64,000 nucleotides of DNA from Haloarchaeobius sp. FL176 (GCF_024609245.1 NZ_JANJYH010000002.1:62001-126000), one strand, 5' to 3'; positions 23,338 through 32,705 are shown, numbered from the stretch's first letter. Notes: generated from the letters alone by a model not told the origin. Program-made: numbers and translations.

Positions 23338-24203
23338 GCGACACCGCCGACGCAGCCACCGGGACGGCCGACGACGGGGAGCCGACGGACGCCGGCCGCG
23401 AGGCCGACACGATGCCGTCGCCGGACCCTGCGGTCGACCCTACGACGGCCGCACTGGCGACGGACGGCCTCCGCCGGACGTTCGGCGAGGTCACCGCGGT
23501 CGACCGCGTCTCGCTCGGCGTCGAGCGCGGCGAGCTCCGGGCCATCATCGGCCCGAACGGCGCTGGCAAGACGACGCTGTTCAACACCATCATGGGGACG
23601 CTCCCGCCGACCGACGGACGGGTGTTCCTCGACGGGCAGGACGTCACCGAGCGCGACGAACACGAGCGCCCCCACCTCGGGCTGGCCCGGTCGTTCCAGT
23701 CGAACGAGCTGTTCGAGGAGCAGACGGTGCTCGAGAACGTCCGCGTCGTCGTCCAGACGTCTCGGCGCGGCGCGTTCAGCTTCGACCTGTTTCGGGACCA
23801 TCGGTCCGTTGGCAGGGAGCGAGCCCTCGAACTGCTCGACACCGTCGGGCTCGACGCGCTGCCGTCGACGCTCGCGAAGAACCTCTCGCACGGCGACCAG
23901 CGCCGGCTCGGCATCGCGATGGCGCTGGCGACCGACCCCGAGGTGCTGCTGCTGGACGAACCCACGTCGGGGATGAGCCCGGGCGCGACGACGGCGACGG
24001 CGAACCTCATCGAGGAGATCCGCGACGAGCTCGGGCTGACGGTCGTCCTCATCGAGCACGACATGGACGTGGTGCTCTCCATCTCGGACCGCATCTCGGT
24101 GCTGAACCGGGGGTCGCTCATCGCGACCGGCCCGCCCGAAGAGATACAGGCGAACGATGCCGTTCAGGACGCGTACCTCGGTGGTATGCGGGAGGAACTA
24201 TGA
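23334..24203 (+). CDS. ABC transporter ATP-binding protein, LivG type
   Basis: 289 residues. After a ~40-residue acidic N-terminal extension come Walker A GPNGAGKT (about 74-81), signature LSHGDQRRLGIAMAL (about 183-197; the usual LSGGQ reads LSHGD) and Walker B VLLLDEPTSGMSP. The signature replacement Gly-Gly to His-Gly is common in LivG proteins. Powers the transporter together with the LivF-type partner. ATGA overlaps on both sides. Confidence 0.92.
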   Translation: MSDTADAATGTADDGEPTDAGREADTMPSPDPAVDPTTAALATDGLRRTFGEVTAVDRVSLGVERGELRAIIGPNGAGKTTLFNTIMGTLPPTDGRVFLDGQDVTERDEHERPHLGLARSFQSNELFEEQTVLENVRVVVQTSRRGAFSFDLFRDHRSVGRERALELLDTVGLDALPSTLAKNLSHGDQRRLGIAMALATDPEVLLLDEPTSGMSPGATTATANLIEEIRDELGLTVVLIEHDMDVVLSISDRISVLNRGSLIATGPPEEIQANDAVQDAYLGGMREEL

Positions 24204-24958
24204 GTTCGGACTGGGACGCTAGCACGACCGCGGACACGACGGAACCGTCCGGCGCACTGCTCGAAGTCGACGGCCTCGCGGCCGGCTACGACACCGGCCA
24301 GGTGCTGTTCGACGTCGACCTCGCCATCGGGGAGGGGGAGCTGGTCTCCCTGCTCGGACGCAACGGCGCGGGGAAGACGACGACGATGCACGCCATCATG
24401 GGTGCCGACGAGCCGGCGGTGCTCGGTGGCGACGTCCGGTACCGTGGCGAGTCCATCGTGGGCTGGCAGTCGCACCGGCGCGCGAACAGCGGCATCGCCA
24501 TCGTGCCGGAGAAACGGCGGTGCTTCCCGCGGCTCTCGGTCGTCGAGAACGTCCGTCTCGCCATCAACCACGCGGCGAACCCGCTCGGGCTGGACGAGGC
24601 GCTCGCGTTCTTCCCCGAACTCGAGGACATGCGCGGGAAGGAGGCCCGGAACATGAGCGGTGGCGAACAGCAGATGCTCGCCATCGCCCGCGCGCTCGCG
24701 GCGAACCCGGACCTGATGCTGCTCGACGAGCCGTTCGAGGGGCTCGCGCCGTACATCGTCCGGCGCATCGAGGACATCGTCGCCGACATCAACGCGGAGC
24801 AGGGCATCACGGTCTTCTTCGTCGAGCAGAACGTCGCGGCCGCACTCGCCATCGCGGACCGCCACTACGTGCTCGACGAGGGGCAGATCGTCGACGAGGT
24901 GACGAGTGACCGCATCCGCGAGGACGAGGCGTTCCGTCAACGATACCTCGGTGTGTAA
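24200..24958 (+). CDS. ABC transporter ATP-binding protein, LivF type
   Basis: 252 residues. Walker A GRNGAGKTTTMHAIMG (about 53-68), signature MSGGEQQMLAIARAL (about 153-167), Walker B LMLLDEPFEGLAP, and the LivF-typical VPEKRRCFPRLSVVENV block. Forms the second nucleotide-binding subunit. ATG 24200 overlaps the LivG-type stop. Three nt separate its stop from the LUD gene that follows. Confidence 0.92.
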   Translation: MSSDWDASTTADTTEPSGALLEVDGLAAGYDTGQVLFDVDLAIGEGELVSLLGRNGAGKTTTMHAIMGADEPAVLGGDVRYRGESIVGWQSHRRANSGIAIVPEKRRCFPRLSVVENVRLAINHAANPLGLDEALAFFPELEDMRGKEARNMSGGEQQMLAIARALAANPDLMLLDEPFEGLAPYIVRRIEDIVADINAEQGITVFFVEQNVAAALAIADRHYVLDEGQIVDEVTSDRIREDEAFRQRYLGV

Positions 24959-24960
24959 CC

Positions 24961-25476
24961 GTGTCTTCGACAGTGACAGCTACCGACGACTTCCTGGACG
25001 CGCTCGACGACCTCGACGTGTCCCACGACCGGACGACGCTCGACGGGCTATCCGCGACGCTCGCGGCGGCCGTCGACGACCCGGCGGTCGGTGTGCCGCT
25101 GCACGTCGACGCCACCCTGCCCGACTCAGTCGCGACGACGTTCACACCGGGCGAGCTGCAGGACGCGGCGACGGGCGTCACGCCCGCCCGCCTCGGTATC
25201 GCCGAGTACGGGAGCGTCGTCATCCGGTCGAGCGCCGGCGGCGACGAGCCGTTGAGCCTCTACCCGGAGCGACACGTCGCGGTGCTCGACGCCGCGGACG
25301 TGGTCGCCACGGGCCGGGACGCCGTCGACTGGCTGGCCAGCGAGGTCGCCGCCGGCCGGGGCTCGCACGTGTTCGCGACCGGCGCCTCCGCGACGGCGGA
25401 CATGGGTGGACTCGTCGAGGGCGTCCACGGCCCGAACGAGGTCCACGTCGTGCTCGTGGAGGCCGATACAGCATGA
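24961..25476 (+). CDS. LUD-domain protein, LutC type
   Basis: 171 residues, GTG start at 24961 two nt after the ABC gene's stop. LUD (lactate utilisation) fold: LGIAEYGSVVIRSSAGGDEPLSLYPERHVAVL and the C-terminal GASATADMGGLVEGVHGPNEVHVVLVE, the most conserved LutC strand. LutC works with LutA and LutB to oxidise L-lactate to pyruvate in the cytosol. It overlaps the next gene by 4 nt. Confidence 0.87.
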   Translation: MSSTVTATDDFLDALDDLDVSHDRTTLDGLSATLAAAVDDPAVGVPLHVDATLPDSVATTFTPGELQDAATGVTPARLGIAEYGSVVIRSSAGGDEPLSLYPERHVAVLDAADVVATGRDAVDWLASEVAAGRGSHVFATGASATADMGGLVEGVHGPNEVHVVLVEADTA

Positions 25477-27686
25477 GCTCCGAACGCAAGGAGAAGGCGG
25501 CCCACATCCGCCACCTGCTCGACACGGAGGGGCCGCTCATCGGCGAGAAGGTCCGCGGGAAGAACCGCGACCGCTACGCCGCCGCCGAGCGGTTCGAAGC
25601 GTGGGACGACAGCCGCGACGAGGCGAGAGCCATCAAGGAGGCCGCCATCGCGGACCTCCCGGACCTCGTCGAGCAGCTACGCGAGTCCGTCGAGGCAAAC
25701 GGCGGCACCGTCTACGTCGCCGACGACGCGGCCGACGCGAACCGCTACGTGACCGAGCTCTGTGAGGAACAGGGCGCTGAGACGCTCGTGAAGTCGAAGT
25801 CGATGACGACGGAGGAGCTGGAGCTGAACGACGCGCTCGCGGCCGCCGGCGTGGACACCTACGAGACGGACCTCGGGGAGTTCGTCGTCCAGCTCGCCGA
25901 GGAATCGCCGAGCCACATCGTCGGGCCGGCGCTGCACAAGTCTCGCGAGGAGATCGCCGACCTGCTGAACGCGACGTTCGAGCCCGACGAACCGCTGGAG
26001 ACGGCCGAGGAGATGACCCGGTTCGCCCGGGACTATCTCGGTGAACGCATCCGCGAGGCCGACGTCGGCGTCACCGGTGCGAACTTCGTCTTCGCGGAGT
26101 CGGGGTCGATGGCGCTCGTGACCAACGAGGGCAACGCCCGGAAGTGCGCCGTGACGCCGGACACCCACGTCGCCGTCACCGGCATCGAGAAGATACTGCC
26201 GTCGGTCGACGACTTCGGTCCGTTCGTCGACCTCATCTCGAAGGCGGCGACCGGGCAGGACATCTCCCGGTACGTCTCGCTGTTCACGCCGCCGACCGCG
26301 TCGCCGACGCTCGACTTCGAGAGCGACGAACCCATCGAGTTCGGCGACGCGGCCGCCGAGTCAGACGACCCCGACGACGACCGCGCGTTCCACCTCGTGC
26401 TCGTCGACAACGGCCGCACCGAGCTGCGCGAGGACGACCAGCTCCGGGAGACGCTGTACTGCATCCGGTGTGGCGCGTGCTCGAACTCGTGTGCGAACTT
26501 CCAGGCCGTCGGCGGCCACGGCTTCGGCGGCGAGACGTACTCGGGCGGCATCGCGACCGGCTGGGAGGCCGGTGTCCACGGCATGGAGAGTGCAGGGGAG
26601 TTCAACGACCTCTGCACCGGCTGCTCGCGCTGTGTCGACGCCTGCCCCGTGAAGATCGACATCCCGTGGATCAACACGGTCGTCCGCGACCGGCTGAACC
26701 GCGACGCCGACCCCGACACCTTCGACCACCTCGTCGACGGGCTGTCGCCCGACGAGGAGCCGTCCGGGCTCGCGCTGGACAAGCGCCTGTTCGGCAACTT
26801 CGAGCGGCTGGCGAAGCTCGGCAGCGCGACCGCACCCGTCTCGAACTGGCTGGCCGACGCTGGACCCGCACGAGCCGTCATGGAACGCTTCCTCGGGGTC
26901 GACCGGCGGCGCGACCTGCCGCGGTTCCGGCGGGAGACGCTGGTCGACTGGTTCGACGACCGGGGCCCCCGCGTCGCTGCCGACGACGCCGCGCGGGAGG
27001 CCGTGCTCTACCCCGACGCGTACACGAACTACGTGCTCGTCGACCGCGGGAAGGCAGCGGTCCGCGCGCTGGAGGCGCTCGACGTGCGCGTCCACGTCCC
27101 CCGCGTCCGGTCCTCGGGCCGGGCACCGCTCTCGCAGGGGATGATTTCGACCGCGGAGGACCACGCCCACCACGTCTACGCCGGGCTGGCCGAGCACATC
27201 GACGCCGGGCGCGACGTGGTGGTCGTCGAGCCCTCCGCGCTGGCGATGTTCGAACGGGAGTACGAGCGACTCCTGGCCCCGAAATCCGCAGACAGGCTGG
27301 CCGACGCGAGCTACGAGGTCATGGAGTACGTCTACGGCCTGCTGGAGAACGGCGGCTCGCCCGACGCGCTCGGGCACCCGCCCGAGGCGGTCGCCTACCA
27401 CAGCCACTGTCAGGGCCGGACGCTCGACCTCGAACCGTACACGGTCGCGGTGCTCGAAGCGTGTGGCGCGACAGTCCGCACCTCCGACGTGGAGTGCTGC
27501 GGGATGGCCGGGAGCTTCGGCTACAAGGAGACCTACTACGAGCTGAGCATGGACGTCGGCGAGGAGCTCGCCGACCAGTTCGCCGGCGAGCCGGTCGTCG
27601 CCGCCAGCGGCACCTCCTGTCAGGAACAGCTCGACGCGCTGCTCGGCGGCGAGGTGCCACACGCCGTCGAGTTGATCGCGCCCTGA
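25473..27686 (+). CDS. LutB-LutA-type fusion: LUD, two 4Fe-4S clusters and CCG domains
   Basis: 737 residues. N-terminal LUD domain (about 1-300, FVFAESGSMALVTNEGNARKC), then two 4Fe-4S motifs CIRCGACSNSC (about 330) and CTGCSRCVDACP (about 382), then a GlpC/LutA-like region ending in a complete CCG motif (HSHCQGRTL... DVECCGMAGSFG, about 645-685). LutA and LutB are separate in Bacillus; here both are one chain. The first CCG half reads SSGRAPLSQG where CCGRP is expected, and EPSALAMF where a Cys usually follows EPS, so its cluster ligands are missing. Predicted role: lactate-type oxidation with electrons passed to the respiratory chain. Its 3' end overlaps the convergent gene by 67 nt. Confidence 0.86.
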   Translation: MSSERKEKAAHIRHLLDTEGPLIGEKVRGKNRDRYAAAERFEAWDDSRDEARAIKEAAIADLPDLVEQLRESVEANGGTVYVADDAADANRYVTELCEEQGAETLVKSKSMTTEELELNDALAAAGVDTYETDLGEFVVQLAEESPSHIVGPALHKSREEIADLLNATFEPDEPLETAEEMTRFARDYLGERIREADVGVTGANFVFAESGSMALVTNEGNARKCAVTPDTHVAVTGIEKILPSVDDFGPFVDLISKAATGQDISRYVSLFTPPTASPTLDFESDEPIEFGDAAAESDDPDDDRAFHLVLVDNGRTELREDDQLRETLYCIRCGACSNSCANFQAVGGHGFGGETYSGGIATGWEAGVHGMESAGEFNDLCTGCSRCVDACPVKIDIPWINTVVRDRLNRDADPDTFDHLVDGLSPDEEPSGLALDKRLFGNFERLAKLGSATAPVSNWLADAGPARAVMERFLGVDRRRDLPRFRRETLVDWFDDRGPRVAADDAAREAVLYPDAYTNYVLVDRGKAAVRALEALDVRVHVPRVRSSGRAPLSQGMISTAEDHAHHVYAGLAEHIDAGRDVVVVEPSALAMFEREYERLLAPKSADRLADASYEVMEYVYGLLENGGSPDALGHPPEAVAYHSHCQGRTLDLEPYTVAVLEACGATVRTSDVECCGMAGSFGYKETYYELSMDVGEELADQFAGEPVVAASGTSCQEQLDALLGGEVPHAVELIAP

Positions 27687-29182
27687 GCGGGTGCAACGTC
27701 GGCGGCAGTCACCCGGCTGTTCTCGGGATGAATCTCGGACAGCGCCGACCGGTCGGGCCCGTTCACGATGGTCACGGCGTCGTTCGAGACGCGCACGGAG
27801 AAGGCGTCGGCGAACTCCCCGTCGCTGATGACCCAGGTCTCGGCGGTGGCGCGGACGGCACCGTGGTACTCGAGCAGGTCCCGGTACGCGCTCGCGAACT
27901 CGCGAGCCTCGGCGTTGGAGTCCCACTCGGTCTGCCAGACGTAGCCCGTCTCCTCGCCGTTGCGGTAGGCGTACAGCCGGTCGCCGCCCCAGCCGGCGCT
28001 CGGGGCCAGGTCGTAGGTCAGGCGTGGCCCCGGGCCGTCCTGCCGGCGGAACGCGCCCTCCTCGACGAGACTCCCGTCGCGGTCGTCGTACAGCGTGTAG
28101 GCGAACATCGTCGCGAGGCTCGCCTCGCCGAGGGTTCGGCCGGCCGGCTCGCCGGCGGTCACGCGCTCCCAGTCGCCGGTGCTGCGGTCGGGGACCGAGA
28201 CCGACCTGGCGTCGTCCGGGTTCGACCGCCAGTGGATGACCTGCTCGCTCGACAGCGGCGGCTCCTGGTAGAGTCGGGCGACGCCGTCCCAGCCATCGCG
28301 CTCGTACACGCCGGCGACCATCGACTCGCCGGCGGCGTACGGGAAGTACGACTGGAGGTAGATACCCAGGTTCGGCCCCGCGCTGGCGGCGGTCGTGCCA
28401 TCACCGGAGCCGACGTCCGACCCGCCGCTGCCCTCGTCGGTCCAGTCGCTCCGGCGCAGGCAGTCCCACTCCTCGCCACAGCGCGCCTCGTACCGGCGCT
28501 CGACGAAGTTCGCGTCCCCCTCGATGAGGGACCGTAGCCCGACGATGCCGTCCTGCGAGACGTCTTGGGGGATTCGGGTCTGCCGGAGCGGGCCTCGGAA
28601 CTGGTAGGCGTGGACGAGTTCGTGGCCAAGCGTCAGCTCGGCCAGTCTGGGCGTGTCGGAGTTCGAGACGACGACGATGCGGTCCTGCTGGGTGTCGTAG
28701 TAGCCCTGCACCGACGCCTCCCGGGTCGCCTCCTCGGCCTCGCCCGCGTCGGTCGTCTCGCCGACGACGAACAGTGCCTCGAACTCCGCGGCGCGTTCGG
28801 CCGCGGCGGCGCGCTGGCTGGCCGTCGGCGAGCCACCGCCACCCCCGCCCGCACTGTACTCGGACCGGTTGATGAGTTCGACGTCGACTGGCTCGTCGAA
28901 CTCGACGTCCCTCACGACCTCGACGCGGGCCATCGCGCGGGAGACGAGCGCCTGCAGTTCGGCCTCGGTCAGGCCATCCTCGGGGTCGACGTTCAGCGAC
29001 TCGTTGTGCCAGTAGCCCCGTTCCCAGCCCTGTACGTCGGTGGTCGGGTCCGTGACGGAGGCGTCGGCCGCGAGCGAGTCGTCGCCCGCGGGTGGGTCAG
29101 CCTCCTGGGCGCCGAGGGCGGTACAGCCCGCCAGCGCGACGAGTGCGAGCGTGACGACGACGAGCAGCAGGGACCTGCGCAT
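27620..29182 (-). CDS. Hvo_1808-family surface lipoprotein with HExxH motif
   Basis: 520 residues. Signal peptide MRRSLLLVVVTLALVALAGC with a lipobox Cys at 20, then an exported domain with HELVH (187-191) in the context LTLGHELVHAYQF and a downstream Glu-rich helix (SLIEGDANFVERRYE), as in zinc metallopeptidases. A low-complexity spacer lies near 111-120 (Gly6). The family is conserved in haloarchaea with no proven substrate. The last ~25 residues (APAQGAINSTACGTSPPSSASSCS) are encoded opposite the end of the lutAB-like gene and look non-haloarchaeal, suggesting an extended C-terminus. Confidence 0.82.
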   Translation of the reverse strand: MRRSLLLVVVTLALVALAGCTALGAQEADPPAGDDSLAADASVTDPTTDVQGWERGYWHNESLNVDPEDGLTEAELQALVSRAMARVEVVRDVEFDEPVDVELINRSEYSAGGGGGGSPTASQRAAAAERAAEFEALFVVGETTDAGEAEEATREASVQGYYDTQQDRIVVVSNSDTPRLAELTLGHELVHAYQFRGPLRQTRIPQDVSQDGIVGLRSLIEGDANFVERRYEARCGEEWDCLRRSDWTDEGSGGSDVGSGDGTTAASAGPNLGIYLQSYFPYAAGESMVAGVYERDGWDGVARLYQEPPLSSEQVIHWRSNPDDARSVSVPDRSTGDWERVTAGEPAGRTLGEASLATMFAYTLYDDRDGSLVEEGAFRRQDGPGPRLTYDLAPSAGWGGDRLYAYRNGEETGYVWQTEWDSNAEAREFASAYRDLLEYHGAVRATAETWVISDGEFADAFSVRVSNDAVTIVNGPDRSALSEIHPENSRVTAADVAPAQGAINSTACGTSPPSSASSCS

Positions 29183-29227
29183 TCACCCGTCGTTCGGACC
29201 GCCCGGACAAAAGCCGTGCGACCGTGG

Positions 29228-29827
29228 CTACGCGACCCTCGCCAGCGCCTGCACCCAGCCGTCCCGGCTCGCGACCTCCTCGGCGGCGGCGGTCTCCACG
29301 TGTACCGGCTCGAACCCGGCTCCGACCAGCAGCGACGCCACCGCGTCGGCGGTGTGACGCTCGAAGAACCGTCCGTCCGCGTCGAAGCCGCTCTCGTCGC
29401 CGCGCTTCAGCGAGCAGTACAGGTGGCCGCCGTCGGCGAGCACGCGCGCGAACTCGGAGAGAGTGGCGGGGACGTCCTCGCGTGGCACGTGCAGGAGTGA
29501 AGCGCAGGCCCAGACGCCGTCGAAGGTGCTCGAATCGAATGGCAGGTGGCGCATGTCCCCCAGCGAGAACCGGGCGGCGGGGACGTTCGTCCGGGCGCTT
29601 TCGAGGAACGACGGCGTCACGTCCAGTCCCGTCACGTCGTACTCACGGTCGGCGAACGTCTCCGCGTCCGAGCCGGGACCACAGCCCACGTCGAGCACGC
29701 GGTCCCCCTGGAGGGCCTCGAAGAACGGCTCGCCGAACCGCTCGGCGATGGACTCGCTCCGGTACTTCTCGACGAACGCGTCGCTGTGTTCTTCGTAGAT
29801 GGACCGTGTTCGGGCGACTTCGTCCAT
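29228..29827 (-). CDS. Class I SAM-dependent methyltransferase
   Basis: 199 residues. Motif I VLDVGCGPGSDAETFA (about 43-58), acidic loop GLDVTPSFLESAR, motif II-like FDGVWACASLLHVPRED and the later strand GGHLYCSLKRG define a Rossmann methyltransferase of the Methyltransf_11/25 group. Substrate unknown. The ATG at 29827 is chosen because the N-terminus MDEVARTRSIYEEHSDAF matches the family; upstream frame is Arg-rich. Confidence 0.87.
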   Translation of the reverse strand: MDEVARTRSIYEEHSDAFVEKYRSESIAERFGEPFFEALQGDRVLDVGCGPGSDAETFADREYDVTGLDVTPSFLESARTNVPAARFSLGDMRHLPFDSSTFDGVWACASLLHVPREDVPATLSEFARVLADGGHLYCSLKRGDESGFDADGRFFERHTADAVASLLVGAGFEPVHVETAAAEEVASRDGWVQALARVA

Positions 29828-29889
29828 ATCTGTGGGGTCGCCACGTCGGGCAATCAATCTTCGGCGACGACCCGACCGGTGTCCCCGTC

Positions 29890-32064
29890 TCAGAACACCA
29901 GCCGTTCGAGCAGGCGGCGCAGCAGGCCGGGCCGCTCGGACTGCGTGGGGTAGACGGTGACGGTCGTACACTGCGGGCTCGGGAACGCCGGCCGTTCGTC
30001 GAACAGCGCGCTCCGGAGCCGGTGGTCGGCACCGCGGCGGACGACCACGTCCGGGCGCGTCTCGCGGCCGCCGTCCGTGCGGACGGGCGTCGACTGGACC
30101 GGGACGGAGAGGAGCGACGACAGGTCGGACTGGTACTCCCCGACGGTGGCCCGGTACTGGTCCGGGGCGTCGCTGTCGACGGGGTACCAGAGCGAGATCC
30201 GGCCGTCGTTGGTCCCGGCGACGGTGTCCGCGACCGAGACGGCGAGCGGGTCGTACGGGCCGACGCCCGCGAGGACGACGTGCTGGGGGCGGTCGTAGCC
30301 CAGGTTGTCGACGAGCAGCACGTCACACGGGGCGTGGCGGACGACCCAGTCGATGGGGTCGCCGAACAGCCGCGAGCGAAGCCGGAGCGGCTCGTGCTCG
30401 GCGAGCACCGTGTCGACCCCGCGGTCGGCGGCGACGTTGACGATGGCGTGTTTCGTGTCGTGGCTGACGACCTCGTCGGCCTCGACGGCCACGTCGAACT
30501 CGTCCGCGAGCTCCGTGACCCGCGTCTCGAACGAGAGGTCCGACGAGGACTGTGCGGTCATCTCCTCGGTCAGCGGGGCCTGGTCCGGCACCTCCTCGAA
30601 GCGGACCGCGACCACTCGCCCGTCGTGCGGCCGGACGAGGTCGGCGGCGAGCGCGAGCAGCGAGCGCTCCCGGTCCGGCCCGACGTCCTTCGTGAGTGCG
30701 ACGAGCACCTCGTGAGTGGGCGCTGACTGGCCGTCCGCAACGTCGGTCAGTGCGGAGCGGCTGACCTGCCGACGGATGGCATCCCGTGCGGTGCCCTCCC
30801 GGTCCACCCGCGGCCGGACGTAGACGAGGTACCAGCCGATACTCGCGACCGTGATGACCACGGCCCCAAGGAGGGCGACCGTCCCCATCTGGGTCAGCAG
30901 GACGACACCGGCGACGACGCCGAAGAGCTGCATCCAGGGGTACAGCGGCGAGGTGAACTCGGGGTCGTACTCGGTCTCGCCCTCACGGAAGGCGACGACG
31001 GCGAGGTTCACGAGCGCGAACACGATTATCTGGAATGCACTCGCGAGCTTCGCGATTTCGAGGATGTCGACGAACGCGATGAGCGCGAGCAGGACCGCGC
31101 CCGTCAGCGTGATCGAGGCGACGGGGGTCCCGAAGCGTTCGCTGACCGCCGATAGCGACGGCGGGGCGAGGCTGTCGCGACTCATCGCGAAGGGGTACCG
31201 CGACGACGAGAGGATGCCGGCGTTCGCGGTGGAGACGAGCGCGAGGATGGCGGCGCCGATGACCGCGTACACGCCGGCGGTCCCGAGCGTCTGCTCGGCG
31301 GCGTCCGCGACCGGCGTGAGCGACCCGGCAACGCTCCCGGGGTCGGTGACGCCGACGAGAACCGCGACGACGACGACGTAGAGGACGGTGGTGAACGCGA
31401 GCGACCCGAGGATGCCCAGGGGGATGTTCCGCCCGGGGTCCTCGACTTCCTCGGCGATGCTCGCGACCTTCGTCACGCCCGCGTACGAGACGAAGACGAG
31501 CCCGGTCGCGGCGAGCAGGCCGCCGATGCCGTCACCGAAGAAGTTCGCGTAGTTTGCGCTCTGGGCGCTGGGTGCGCTCGACGCCGCGAACCAGCCGAGC
31601 GCGGCGAGCATCACGACGACGATGCCGAGCTGGAGACGCCCGGTCTGCTTCGCGCCGACGACGTTCACCACGATGAGGATAGCTGCGAGCCCGAGCGCGA
31701 CTGGCTTCAGCGGGAGGTCGAACAGCAGCAGCAGGTACGGGACACCGCCGACGAGCGCGAGCGCGCCCTTGAACGACAGCGAGAACCACGTGCCGACGCC
31801 CGCGATGGTCCCCAGCAGCGGCCCCATACCGCGCTCGATGTAGATGTACGTCCCGCCCGCTTCGGGCATCGCGGTCGCCATCTCGGACTTCGAGAGGGCG
31901 GCAGGGACGACGAGGAGACCGGCGACGAGGTACGCGAGGATGACTGCCGGGCCGGCGATCTTCAGGGCGAGCGCGGGCAGGATGAAGATGCCACTGCCGA
32001 TCATCGCGCCGATGCTGATGGCGAGGACCGAGGGCAGCCCGAGGTCCCGTTCGAGCTCCTTCAT
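29890..32064 (-). CDS. APC-superfamily amino acid transporter with C-terminal UspA domains
   Basis: 724 residues. Residues 1 to about 425 form a 12-TM APC transporter (GLPSVLAISIGAMIGSGIF; helix 1 motif), including the helix-6 segment VFVSYAGVTKVASIAEEVEDPGRNIP. The C-terminal ~290 residues are soluble and contain two universal-stress-like repeats (THEVLVALTKDVGPDRERSLL from about 450, and VVLAGVGPYDPLAVSVADTV from about 597). The ATG at 32064 overlaps the stop of the TrkA-N gene (ATGA). Probably an amino acid permease regulated by its cytosolic tail and the TrkA partner. Substrate not determinable. Confidence 0.88.
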   Translation of the reverse strand: MKELERDLGLPSVLAISIGAMIGSGIFILPALALKIAGPAVILAYLVAGLLVVPAALSKSEMATAMPEAGGTYIYIERGMGPLLGTIAGVGTWFSLSFKGALALVGGVPYLLLLFDLPLKPVALGLAAILIVVNVVGAKQTGRLQLGIVVVMLAALGWFAASSAPSAQSANYANFFGDGIGGLLAATGLVFVSYAGVTKVASIAEEVEDPGRNIPLGILGSLAFTTVLYVVVVAVLVGVTDPGSVAGSLTPVADAAEQTLGTAGVYAVIGAAILALVSTANAGILSSSRYPFAMSRDSLAPPSLSAVSERFGTPVASITLTGAVLLALIAFVDILEIAKLASAFQIIVFALVNLAVVAFREGETEYDPEFTSPLYPWMQLFGVVAGVVLLTQMGTVALLGAVVITVASIGWYLVYVRPRVDREGTARDAIRRQVSRSALTDVADGQSAPTHEVLVALTKDVGPDRERSLLALAADLVRPHDGRVVAVRFEEVPDQAPLTEEMTAQSSSDLSFETRVTELADEFDVAVEADEVVSHDTKHAIVNVAADRGVDTVLAEHEPLRLRSRLFGDPIDWVVRHAPCDVLLVDNLGYDRPQHVVLAGVGPYDPLAVSVADTVAGTNDGRISLWYPVDSDAPDQYRATVGEYQSDLSSLLSVPVQSTPVRTDGGRETRPDVVVRRGADHRLRSALFDERPAFPSPQCTTVTVYPTQSERPGLLRRLLERLVF

Positions 32065-32471
32065 AGCGCCTCCGCGACGCCGGTCGACAGCACGGTCGCC
32101 GCACAGACCGACTCGTGGCCGGCCTCCTCGAACAGGCGGACGCTGCTCGGGCGGTTCGCCAGGACGATGATGCGGTCCGGGTCGAAGTGGACGCGGACGA
32201 GCTGTGCCACGAGCAGGTTCCTCCGGTCGTGACGGGTCGCCACCACGACGGTCGAGGCCGGGCCGATGCCGGTCGTCTCGAGGCCCCGTACGTCGGTCGG
32301 GTCGGCTTCGTGCGACGGAACTACCGACGACTCGTGACTGTCGTCGACGTACCGCACCCGCAGACCGATGTCAGCGAGGCGTCTGGCAACCTGTTCTCCG
32401 ACTGGACCGCCGCCGAGGACGTACCAGGCCTCGACGGACGGCTCGTCCGGGCCGCGTGGGCTCTGTCTCAT
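32061..32471 (-). CDS. TrkA-N domain protein coupled to the APC transporter
   Basis: 136 residues: one Rossmann RCK-N domain (WYVLGGGPVGEQVARRLADIGLRVRYVDD, with GGGPVG at about 20-25) and no RCK-C. It binds NAD(H)-type nucleotides and probably gates the APC transporter whose start codon overlaps its stop. Its promoter faces that of the Lrp-family regulator across a ~230 bp divergent region. Confidence 0.85.
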   Translation of the reverse strand: MRQSPRGPDEPSVEAWYVLGGGPVGEQVARRLADIGLRVRYVDDSHESSVVPSHEADPTDVRGLETTGIGPASTVVVATRHDRRNLLVAQLVRVHFDPDRIIVLANRPSSVRLFEEAGHESVCAATVLSTGVAEAL

Positions 32472-32705
32472 GGTGGTGGGTGTCGTCCGGGCCGTGGTTC
32501 GCGACCACGCCCGGGGTCGTACCCCGTACTTGGTGACGGAACAGCATAAACTAGTGGTTTCTTTTCACGGACTGTCAAAATAAGGCCGATTAAACACACT
32601 AAATGTCTTTGAACTCTCCCGGTGACGACGCCGCTCGACGACACGCACTCCGACCGGCGGCGGAGCCAAACAATGAATAGTGCTCGCCGACCACCCAGAC
32701 AGCAG
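32472..32705. promoter_or_regulatory. Divergent promoter region, TrkA-N/APC operon and Lrp regulator
   Basis: An AT-rich 70 bp core (about 32540-32610) contains TTTATGC read leftward (about 32545) and GATTAAAC read rightward (32588-32595), the likely TATA elements of the two transcripts. If the rightward TATA is used, transcription starts near 32619, next to an in-frame GTG at 32622. Lrp proteins commonly autoregulate and control the adjacent transporter from such a region. Confidence 0.45.

Noticed and set aside
24200-24958. True leucine/isoleucine/valine uptake system
   Set aside because: Fold alone suggests LIV, but the operon continues into lactate-type genes, so the ligand is left open and no liv gene symbols are given.
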